From the NCBI RefSeq assembly GCF_000004195.4, contig NC_030679.2, positions 147,067,243 to 147,131,242 on the forward strand: 64,000 bases of DNA, read 5' to 3'. The notes under the pieces were generated by a model. That model did not search any database. It was not told where the DNA came from and worked only from the letters and a program-made list of their open reading frames with translations. Numbering within the stretch: the stretch's first letter is position 1; every line of letters starts with the position of its first letter. Shown one piece after another: positions 24,301 to 36,300 of the stretch. Made by a program: the position numbers and the translations under genes. This DNA comes from Xenopus tropicalis (Eukaryota; Chordata; Amphibia; Anura; Pipidae).

Positions 24301-27300
24301 CATTTACAGTAGGGGGTACATTATCCCTTATAATACATGAGTGATACTCAGAGTTCCCTGTATAACTCAGCCTGCAGCCTTGTGCCTTTATATGGGGGGC
24401 ACAGAACCCCTCAGTGACTGCTAATATCCTTATCATTTACAGTAGGGGGTACATTATCCCTTATAATACATGAGTGATACTCAGAGTTCCCTGTATAACT
24501 CAGCCTGCAGCCTTGTGCCTTTATATGGGGGGCACAGAACCCCTCAGTGACTGCTAATATCCTTATCATTTACAGTAGGGGGTGCATTATCCCTTATAAT
24601 GTGTGCTGGGGGGGTGCAGACCTGATTGTGTCGAGTAGCGCATTGTATCGCTGTATTTCTTGCAGTAGGACCACATTCAGGGGGTTGGGGTCGCCACTCA
24701 GCACTTTGCAAGTTCCCTCATAATCGATTTCCGGTGGAATCTTCTCCCGAACGTCAGACAATAAGTCGAGTACCTGCCGGGGAGCACAGGGTGAGCCAGC
24801 GGGAAGGCTTCCTGCTACGGGAGGGAGGGGATTGGAAGGCATAGGGAGCTGAGAGGACCAATAAGGAAGCAGCATGGGATACCTTCTCTTCCCGGGTCTG
24901 CCCCCCTCCCTGGGCGCTTGGGGTTATCTGGGGTTGCAGGGAGAGCAGAGTGTCGAACAAGGTGCGAGCCTCGGTGATCTGACTGGCTATGTCCGCATTG
25001 GGGTGCTGCCCAAACGCCTCGGGGTGATCAGCAGCGGGGAGCAGGGAAATGAACTCCTTATACGATGCCAAAGGTCCATCGCGAGGAATATAATAGGTGT
25101 CCAAGGAGGAGAGCCTGCACAGGTGAGAGAAACATTAGTGCCCACTCTTACCCCTCAGCATACACGGAGCAGGCATTGGCAGTGCCAGTCTCCCCCCAAA
25201 CTTTCCTACTGCTTTGGTACAGGGTGGCAACCACAGTCCGTCTTGAGGTGTAGGGATCTTCTCCCAATATGGCCACCTAAGGTGGGCGATATCGGGTTAA
25301 TTCAATTTAAAATGGTGGATAGGTGCCGAGAACTATATTAACGAGCCAATGTGGTCCTTAATCTGATGGAAAATCAAACCTGCCCGATCAAGATCTGCCC
25401 AATTTTAGGCCAGATATTGGCCAGGGAGACCCATCGTGGGGGGGATGATTAGTCTGAAGGACCCAAATCGGCAACTGAAATAGGCCTGTGTATGGCCACC
25501 TTTACTCATCACCCGGCCCGACCATTATGTGGCCAAGCACCAATCAGTTGGGGAATCCAAAGTTTTGGCCACAACTTGGTCAAGACTGAAGAGTGAGTGG
25601 CCTACGTGGACCCATTAATGGGCGGCTCCGTACATGGGCAGCAATATGTGCCAGGCCGCCCCATCACCTGTAGAACTGGTTGGTCAGTGCTGGCTCGGAG
25701 AAGTAGTCGTTGATGTAGGTGCTCAGCAGCCGCCGGTCCCAGTCGTCGGTCACGTGACCCCCGTAGTTGACCCCTGCAATGAGGTATTTAAGAGCCTCCC
25801 ACGGTGTCTCCTCGTACTCGTCCAGGTACAGGCTCAGCAGGTTCTCGGACACCTGGAGAAAGCACAGAGAGACATTGCCGGTAGTTGGTGGAACATCCTT
25901 CCATTAGTGGAGAACCCATGGCGACAATGTAAAGTTGACTGACCTCAAAGTCTGAGTCGTTGAAGCCGTAGACGATGTTCCAGCCGAGCTGAAGGAACTT
26001 CCTTCTCTCCAGTAGAACGCTGTGGAAGAAGCAGAGGGAGAAGAGCAGGCGGCGGTAGCTGGAGGATTTGGCGCAGTGGCTGAACTGTTGCTCAGTGATC
26101 AGCTGGTAGAGTCTGGTCATGTTGGCCCGCAGTCCCTAGGGAAGAAAGAGAGGTGCCACCATATGTGTAACACTGAGCTCTCCATGCCATTCTCTCACCC
26201 CCCAGCGTGCCCAAGCTGCTTCCCATGGGACTCTCACCTTGGGTGGCTCCGTGGTCATCTTGATGCTGGCCTGCAGGATGGAGATGGGGAAGTCTGGGTG
26301 GGGACTGGAGCTGAGCCACAGCCTGAAGTTTGGGTGAGGGTCCTCAATCTGCAGCTGCTCTACCAGCTTGTCCAGCTGGGGCATCCATGATAGGGACAGG
26401 TGGCAATTGGCCAGGAAGACCCAGTGTCCTGGAACAGAGATAGTGATTACATTCACAATAGGACTTGGAATCAACCCAACGGCCTCGCTGGGAGTGGCAC
26501 GATGCCCCCTTACCATCCTTCACTCCTTCTTTGATCATGCGTGTGGCGATGGGGGCCTGGCCTTGCCCAAGGGATAGAGCGTGGAAATTCTGCGCCATCC
26601 CACACTGTTCCGCCAGCTGTAATAGGGCCCCCGTCGGGTCCACTCCTGGCGACAGCACAAACACCAGAGGGGAGCGGGGCAGGGAGTCCTCTACCACCTA
26701 CGGCCAAGGCAGAACAGACTGGGTTATGTGGGAAGGGAAGCTGGGGGGCACACACAGACAGTTATGGGGAAAGGGAAGCTGGGGGGCACACACAGACAGT
26801 TATGGGGAAAGGGAAGCTGGGGGCACACACAGACAGTTATGGGGAAAGGGAAGCTGGGGGCACACACAGACAGTTATGGGGAAAGGGAAGCTGGGGGGCA
26901 CACACAGACAGTTATGGGGAAAGGGAAGCTGGGGGGCACACACAGACAGTTATGGGGAAAGGGAAGCTGGGGGGCACACACAGACAGTTATGGGGAAAGG
27001 GAAGCTGGGGGGCACACACAGACAGTTATGGGGAAAGGGAAGCTGGGGGCACACACAGACAGTTATGGGGAAAGGGAAGCTGGGGGGCACACACAGACAG
27101 TTATGGGGAAAGGGAAGCTGGGGGGCACACACAGACAGTTATGGGGAAAGGGAAGCTGGGGGGCACACACAGACAGTTATGGGGAAAGGGAAGCTGGGGG
27201 GCACACACAGACAGTTATGGGGAAAGGGAAGCTGGGGGCACACACAGACAGTTATGGGGAAAGGGAAGCTGGGGGGCACACACAGACAGTTATGGGGAAA

Positions 27301-30300
27301 GGGAAGCTGGGGGGCACACACAGACAGTTATGGGGAAAGGGAAGCTGGGGGGCACACACAGACAGTTATGGGGAAAGGGAAGCTGGGGGGCACACACAGA
27401 CAGTTATGGGGAAAGGGAAGCTGGGGGGGCACACACAGACAGTTATGGGGAAAGGGAAGCTGGGGGGCACACACAGACAGTTATGGGGGAAGGGAAGCTG
27501 GGGGGCACACACAGACAGTTATGGGGAAAGGGAAGCTGGGGGGCACACACAGACAGTTATGGGGAAAGGGAAGCTGGGGGGCACACACAGACAGTTATGG
27601 GGAAAGGGAAGCTGGGGGGGCACACACAGACAGTTATGGGGAAAGGGAAGCTGGGGGGGCACACACAGACAGTTATGGGGAAAGGGAAGCTGGGGGGCAC
27701 ACACAGACAGTTATGGGGAAGGGAAGCTGGGGGGCACACACAGACAGTTATGGGGAAAGGGAAGCTGGGGGGCACACACAGACAGTTATGGGGGAAGGGA
27801 AGCTGGGGGGCACACACAGACAGTTATGGGGGAAGGGAAGCTGGGGGGCACACACAGACAGTTATGGGGAAAGGGAAGCTGGGGGGCACACACAGACAGT
27901 TATGGGGGAAGGGAAGCTGGGGGGCACACACAGACAGTTATGGGGGAAGGGAAGCTGGGGGGCACACACAGACAGTTATGGGGGAAGGGAAGCTGGGGGG
28001 GGCACACACAGACAGTTATGGGGAAAGGGAAGCTGGGGGGCACACACAGACAGTTATGGGGAAAGGGAAGCTGGGGGGCACACACAGACAGTTATGGGGA
28101 AAGGGAAGCTGGGGGGCACACACAGAAAGTTATGGGGAAAGGGAAGCTGGGGGGCACACACAGACAGTTATGGGGAAAGGGAAGCTGGGGGGCACACACA
28201 GACAGTTATGGGGAAAGGGAAGCTGGGGGGCACACACAGACAGTTATGGGGAAAGGGAAGCTGGGGGGCACACACAGACAGTTATGGGGAAAGGGAAGCT
28301 GGGGGGCACACACAGACAGTTATGGGGAAAGGGAAGCTGGGGGGCACACACAGACAGTTATGGGGAAAGGGAAGCTGGGGGACACACACAGACAGTTATG
28401 GGGAAAGGGAAGCTGGGGGGCCCACACAGACAGTTATGGGGAAAGGGAAGCTGGGGGGCACACACAGACAGTTATGGGGAAAGGGAAGCTGGGGGGAACA
28501 CACAGACAGTTATGGGGAAAGGGAAGCTGGGGGGCACACACAGACAGTTATGGGGAAAGGGAAGCTGGGGGGCACACACAGACAGTTATGGGGGAAGGGA
28601 AGCTGGGGGGCACACACAGACAGTTATGGGGAAAGGGAAGCTGGGGGCACACACAGACAGTTATGGGGAAAGGGAAGCTGGGGGGCACACACAGACAGTT
28701 ATGGGGAAAGGGAAGCTGGGGGGCACACACAGACAGTTATGGGGAAAGGGAAGCTGGGGGGCACACACAGACAGTTATGGGGAAAGGGAAGCTGGGGGGG
28801 CACACACAGACAGTTATGGGGAAAGGGAAGCTGGGGGGCACACACAGACAGTTATGGGGGAAGGGAAGCTGGGGGGGCACACACAGACAGTTATGGGGAA
28901 AGGGAAGCTGGGGGGCACACACAGACAGTTATGGGGAAAGGGAAGCTGGGGGGCACACACAGACAGTTATGGGGAAAGGGAAGCTGGGGGGCACACACAG
29001 ACAGTTATGGGGAAAGGGAAGCTGGGGGGCACACACAGACAGTTATGGGGGAAGGGAAGCTGGGGGGCACACACAGACAGTTATGGGGAAAGGGAAGCTG
29101 GGGGGGGCACACACAGACAGTTATGGGGAAAGGGAAGCTGGGGGCACACACAGACAGTTATGGGGAAAGGGAAGCTGGGGGGCACACACAGACAGTTATG
29201 GGGAAAGGGAAGCTGGGGGGCACACACAGACAGTTATGGGGAAAGGGAAGCTGGGGGGCACACACAGACAGTTATGAGGGAAGGGAAGCTGGGGGGCACA
29301 CACAGACAGTTATGGGGGAAGGGAAGCTGGGGGGCACACACAGACAGTTATGGGGAAAGGGAAGCTGGGGGGCACACACAGACAGTTATGGGGAAAGGGA
29401 AGCTGGGGGCACACACAGACAGTTATGGGGAAAGGGAAGCTGGGGGGCACACACAGACAGTTATGGGGGAAGGGAAGCTGGGGGGGCACACACAGACAGT
29501 TATGGGGGAAGGGAAGCTGGGGGGCACACACAGACAGTTATGGGGAAAGGGAAGCTGGGGGGCACACACAGACAGTTATGGGGAAAGGGAAGCTGGGGGG
29601 CACACACAGACAGTTATGGGGGAAGGGAAGCTGGGGGGCACACACAGACAGTTATGGGGGAAGGGAAGCTGGGGGGCACACACAGACAGTTATGGGGAAA
29701 GGGAAGCTGGGGGGCACACACAGACAGTTATGGGGAAAGGGAAGCTGGGGGGCACACACAGACAGTTATGGGGAAAGGGAAGCTGGGGGGCACACACAGA
29801 CAGTTATGGGGAAAGGGAAGCTGGGGGGCACACACAGACAGTTATGGGGAAAGGGAAGCTGGGGGGCACACACAGACAGTTATGGGGAAAGGGAAGCTGG
29901 GGGGCACACACAGACAGTTATGGGGAAAGGGAAGCTGGGGGGCACACACAGACAGTTATGGGGAAAGGGAAGCTGGGGGGCACACACAGACAGTTATGAG
30001 GGAAGGGAAGCTGGGGGGCACACACAGACAGTTATAGGGAAAGGGAAGCTGGGGGGCACACACAGATCATATATGTGACCCCTTTTGCACTCACCGCCCT
30101 CATATCCAGCACTGGGGGCTCTGTAAACTTGGACCCAAGGTTGTTGATGATGAAGGAGGTGACGCAGAAGGCCACGCGGTCCTGGCGCAGAGAGCGTACG
30201 ATCAGCATCCTCTGTATCTCGCTGCACGAATTCTCCCACTCACCTGCCGGAGGCAAACACATGTACTGAGTGGGGGGGGGGGGGGGAAGTTATGGCATCT

Positions 30301-33300
30301 AGAGGAGGAGCTTGTGTGAGCCAACATTTGCTTTCAGCCAATCCTGCACATTGGTGCGTCAGGGCACATACTGACTCCCAGTAGGAGCGGCCATGTTGTT
30401 ACCTGGCAGGCAGGCACTCTCCGGCTCTGGGCTGGTATACCACTGGTGCCAGTCTCGCGGGTACTGCTCAAATGAATTCATGATGCCATGGAAGTTGGCC
30501 AGCTTGTCCAGCTCCGTGATATTATCCCAGTTGGTATCGGAGAGCCATGCGGAGCAGGGGTTGTCCATCTGTTCTTCCCGGTCCAGAACCTGCAGCGGCG
30601 CAAACAGACACGGACTGAAGGGGATATAATATTAATGTTATATATAGCGTATGTACAGTATATATATATCCCTTTTCTCTGTACTAATAAAACAGTACCT
30701 GTACTTGATCCCAACTAAGATATAATTACCCCTTATTGGGGCAGAACAGCCCTATTGGGTTTATTTAATGGTTAAATGATTCCCTTTTCTCTGTACTAAT
30801 AAAACAGTACCTGTACTTGATCCCAACTAAGATATAATTACCCCTTATTGGGGCAGAACAGCCCTATTGGGTTTATTTAATGGTTAAATGATTCCCTTTT
30901 CTCTGTAATAATAAAACAGTACCTGTACTTGATCCCAACTAAGATATAATTACCCCTTATTGGGGCAGAACAGCCCTATTGGGTTTATTTCATGGTTAAA
31001 TGATTCCCTTTTCTCTGTAATAATAAAACAGTACCTGTACTTGATCCCAACTAAGATATAATTACCCCTTATTGGGGCAGAACAGCCCTATTGGGTTTAT
31101 TTCATGGTTAAATGATTCCCTTTTCTCTGTAATAATAAAACAGTACCTGTACTTGATCCCAACTAAGATATAATTACCCCTTATTGGGGGCAGAACAGCC
31201 CTATTGGGTTTATTTAATGGTTAAATGATTCCCTTTTCTCTGTAATAATAAAACAGTACCTGTACTTGATCCCAACTAAGATATAATTACCCCTTATTGG
31301 GGGCAGAACAGTCCTATTGGGTTTATTTCATGGTTAAATGATTCCCTTTTCTCTGTAATAATAAAACAGTACCTGTACTTGATCCCAACTAAGATATAAT
31401 TACCCCTTATTGGGGCAGAACAGCCCTATTGGGTTTATTTAATGGTTAAATGATTCCCTTTTCTCTGTAATAATAAAACAGTACCTGTACTTGATCCCAA
31501 CTAAGATATAATTACCCCTTATTGGGGCAGAACAGCCCTATTGGGTTTATTTAATGGTTAAATGATTTTTAGCAGACTTTTAAGTTATGGAGATCCAAAT
31601 TACGGAAAGATCCCTTATCCCGAAAACCTCAGGTCCCAAGCATTCTGGATAACAGGTCCCATACCTGTATAATAAAGTACCCCCTGTTGTAAAATATAAG
31701 GATATTAGAAGTAGGGATGCACCAAACCCAGGATTCGGTTTGGAGTTTGGCCAAGATTCAGCCATTTTCGGAAGGATAGTACTCACCACCCCCCCGCGCA
31801 AGAAGAAGTTGTACTCGTCCATGTTGAGCTTCCCTGCCACCTCCAGGATCTTGGCGCACATCTGGAAGCTGAAGAGCAGCTTGTGGCGCTCAAAGAGTGC
31901 GCGGCACGTGTACCTGCGATGGGAAGGAATATGGCGGCATTCGGGAAAGCCCATTTGTTGGATGTCTTGGCCCCCCCACTCATAATAATGGCAATGTGCC
32001 AGGGAGCTTTAAGCTTTCCTGTTGGATTCTGGGTAAAAAAACATGGCTGACTGTGGGCAAGTAGTTACCATGTGTATTGCCCAGTCAGCCATGTTTTTTT
32101 TACCCAGAATCCAACACTTGTCATGACCCCCACCTGTAAACGGCATAGGTGTGCCAGTCATTGAGGTTGGCGATTCTCTCCTCCACGTTGGCGCTGCGTT
32201 TGCTCTTGTCAATGCTCAAATGAAAGAGATCCGTGTAGGAATCCAAGGAGAACTGGTACATGGGATCTATCCGCCCCAGGTCATTGAGGACGAAGAAGAG
32301 GAGGGAGGCGCGTTGGGCGCAGGGGCGGTACGCCTGGGGGAGAGCGAATATGTGAGATGAGGGATATAGCGGCTCCATTTAGTCTGAGAGAGACACCAAA
32401 GGAACTGAGAGGGGCAACCCTTGCCCTGGCATTTAGATGTGACCCCTTCACTCGTTGCTGTCTCTTTCTAGCACAACTGTCTCTGACTCCCACGGGCTGT
32501 CTTACCTCTCTTGCCGTGTCGATCTTCTCCTCCGTCTCCTCGCTGCTCTCCAGCTGCTCGCTCACTTCCGTGGCCGTGACTTTCGACGTCTGCAAAGTGT
32601 TCAGCAGCTGCACGTCGTCCAAGAGAGAGCCGGTGGCTTCGTTCAGGAGCCTGTGGGACGGCAAAGGGCAGAACCCGAGGGGGCAGTTGGCAGTAGCAGT
32701 GGAAGTAGTAACCTGGCCCTATGCCACAGTCACAGCAAATGATAAAGGGGGGGAGGAGGTGTTGTTTATACAGAGCTCTTTTTTTCTAGTCAAAAAATAT
32801 CTTTATATCTTCATATAACCACTCCCAGGGGCACTCACCTCAGTATCTCATCCTCCAGCTCCTGGAGTTTGCGTTTTCCTGCTGCGATGTTTAGTACGAG
32901 AGACTGTTTCTGCTCCTCCAGCTCCGGCCTCTCCTTCCGAACCACACTGCCCAGTAACTGAGCCTCCAGCCCCTGCGGGGAATAAAGTACTGCTGCCTCA
33001 GTCTAAAGGTATCTCTGTATATACAGGGGACAGAGAGCAATGCCCACCCTCTATATGGATTTTGCCACATCAGCATTATGATTGGCTGTTGGTCAGTCCC
33101 ATGTGGAGTAACAGAGCCAATGATATGTGGATGTTGTTACCTGCTCTTTCACAGCGAAGTTCACAATGGTTGCCTGGGAGCTGATCTCGGGAGTATAGTG
33201 CGGGTTGGACAGTTTAGTTGTGATGTAGAATCGGAACTCAGGGTTATACACAATATCTTTATCCCCGAGTCGGATCTGCAGCTGCCCCCCTGTGTGACAC

Positions 33301-36300
33301 ACATACACGGCTGGTTATTATACACAATACACACAGGCCATATTCTCACACTGTCACACTCATCCCCGAAACAATTTCTGAAATTCAAAAAGGGTCTTAA
33401 TCTGGCAATTACAGGCTGGTAAGTCTGACGGTTAGTCACTGCAGTATGTATTGCCTGGACATGGCAGGTAGGAACCATTATGGCTTTATAAGGACAGACA
33501 ATACCAGACATGGCACTATTACCCCCCCCCCATCCTGCCGTTTAACTGCCTACGGTGCCATATAATAACAGGCCTTCATAACTGCCCATAAACAGAATGG
33601 CCCCTCCCTGCACAGTATGGCCTCCTAAAACTCACCCACTTTGGTGACGGATTTATTTAGAATGGGAGCCAATGAGGGGTCCAGCTCTTCCTGGACGTTC
33701 TGTAGGAGCACGGGGAAGCCAAACTGCACGGCTTGCTCCAGAGTCCTCATGAAATCTGTCATTTGGAGGTCAATTACCTTCAGACCCTGTTTGAAACAGA
33801 TAATTGAGAGGTCAGTGGGAAAATCAACATGGCTGAGAGAGAAGGAGGGGCTATGGGATTGAGAGAGAAGGAGGGGCTATGTGATTAAGGGAGAAGGAGG
33901 GGCTATGTAAGTGAGGGAGAAGGAGGGGTTATGTGAGTGAGGGAGAAGGAGGGGTTATGTGAGTGAGGGAGAAAGAGGGGTTATGTGAGTGAGGGAGAAA
34001 GAGGGGTTATGTGAGTGAGGGAGAAAGAGGGGTTATGTGAGTGAGAGAGAAGGAGGGGTTATGTGAGTGAGGGAGAAAGAGGGGTTATGTGAGTGAGGGA
34101 GAAAGAGGGGTTATGTGAGTGAGAGAGAAGGAGGAGCTATGTGAGTGAGGGAGAAGGAGGGGCTATGTGAGTGAGGGAGAAGGAGGGGCTATGTGAGTGA
34201 GAGAAAAGTAGGGGTTATGTGAGTGAGAGAGAAGGAGGGGCTATGTAAGTAAGGGAGAAGGAGGGGTTATGTAAGTGAGGGAGAAGGAGGGGTTATGTGA
34301 GTGAGGGAGAAGGAGGGGTTATGTGAGTGAGGGAGAAAGAGGGGTTATGTGAGTGAGGGAGAAAGAGGGGTTATGTGAGTGAGAGAGAAGGAGGAGCTAT
34401 GTGAGTGAGGGAGGAGGGGCTATGTGAGTGAGGGAGAAGGAGGGGCTATGTGAGTGAGAGAAAAGTAGGGGTTATGTGAGTGAGAGAGAAGGAGGGGCTA
34501 TGTAAGTAAGGGAGAAGGAGGGGTTATGTGAATGAGGGAGAAGGAGGAGCTATGTCAGTGAGGGAGAAGGAGGGCCTATGTAAGAGAGAAGGAGGGGCTA
34601 TGTGATTGAGAGAGAAGGAGGGGCAATATGACTAAGGGCGAAGGAGGGTAATAGGTAATTGGGAGATTAGTGGGAAAATCAACATGACTGAGAGAGAAGG
34701 AGGGGCTATGTAAGTGAGAGAGAAGGCAGGGCTATGTGATTGAGAGAGAAGGAGGAGCTATGTGATTGAGAGAGGAGGAGCTATGTGAGTGAGGGAGAAG
34801 GAGGAGCTATGTATGTGAGGGAGAAGGAGGGGCTATGTGAGTGAGGGAGAAGGAGGAGCTATGTATGTGAGGGAGAAGGAGGGGCTATGTGATTGAGAGA
34901 GAAGGAGGGGCTATGTGATTGAGAGAGGAGGGGGCTATGTAAGTGAGGGAGAAGAAGGAGCTATGTGAGTGAGGGAGAAGGAGGGGAAATATGACTGAGG
35001 CAATGGAGGGTCTGTGTGACTAAGGCAGAGGGAAGGGCTATGTTTCTGAGAAAGGGGGAGGGACTATATTACTAAGACAGAGGGAAGGGTTGATGAAGAA
35101 GAGGGAGGGGCTATGTCTCTAAGTCTGATGATCTACTAAGGCAGCAGGAAGTTGCTGAGTATGTGCTTATGGCTGAGGCCTTGCCTTTGCAGACTCCATG
35201 CTTTTGATCCATTTGGTGGCTTGTCCTTGTGGGTCTACCATGAGAGGCCACCTACAGCACAGATACAACTCGTTGTTAGTGGATACACGGCAGGTAATCA
35301 TAGTAGCACAGACCCAAGCAATAACTCGCATTGTTACCCCACTGTGTGCAGCACCATCACCCCTACACCCCCCCCTCCCCCCCCCAGGGTAAAGGCTGTT
35401 TATTCCCTTGCACACTCCTAGCAGAAGAAATGGTGGCTGAAGGGGAGGATAATGGAATACCACAGAGGATGCTGGGAGTTACCTGTTCCCTCGAGTAACA
35501 ATGACCCCATTGTCGCTGGAGAAGCTGTCGGAGGGCAGGCCTTGCAGGTTCCACTCACGTACCATGGTCGGGCTGGACAGGAAGTTGGTCAGGGAGAAGA
35601 CGGCAGAACAGGGAACCAGCATCTCTCGGACCTGCAGGGGCACAGGAGGGAAACTGTTAGGGCTTTGGGCAAGGGACCAGCAATATTTTGGGAAGGGAAC
35701 TGACTGAGACCTGTGAAAGAACTGGCTGCTGGGTAATGTCTTACCTCTTTGATCCAGATGGACAGGATGCCTTCCCGGTAACTGGACAGGAATGGTCCCA
35801 TGTAAGAGAGATAGGCAGAGGCCAGAAGGCAGTCTCCCACCAGGAACCCCAGATCCTCATCCAGGCCCTTAAATTCATAAGCACGGTGGTATGAGACATG
35901 GAGCGGCACCAATATACAATATGGCCGTGGCATAGGAGATACACGAGACATCTAATGACAGGCATGATGTGGGCACAGAGTAGGGTGTGAGGCTAATGAC
36001 AGGCATGCTGTGGGCACAGAGTAGAGTAGGAGGCTAATGACAGGCATGCTGTGGGCACAGAGTAGAGTAGGATGCTAATGACAGGCATGCTGTGGGCACA
36101 GAGTAGAGTAGGAGGCTAATGACAAGCATGCTGTGGGCACAGAGTAGAGTAGGAGGCTAATGACAGGCATGCTGTGGGCACAGAGTAGAGTAGGAGGCTA
36201 ATGACAGGCATGCTGTGGGCACAGAGTAGAGTAGGAGGCTAATGACAGGCATGCTGTGGGCACAGAGTAGAGTAGGAGGCTAATGACAGGCATGATGTGG

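Noticed and set aside
26465..30078. Plus-strand ORFs of 849-1190 codons rich in [12 protein letters not shown] repeats
   Set aside because: Artefact of the 38-bp intronic minisatellite, antisense to dnah2; the first part merely runs over dnah2 exons 40-41 on the wrong strand.
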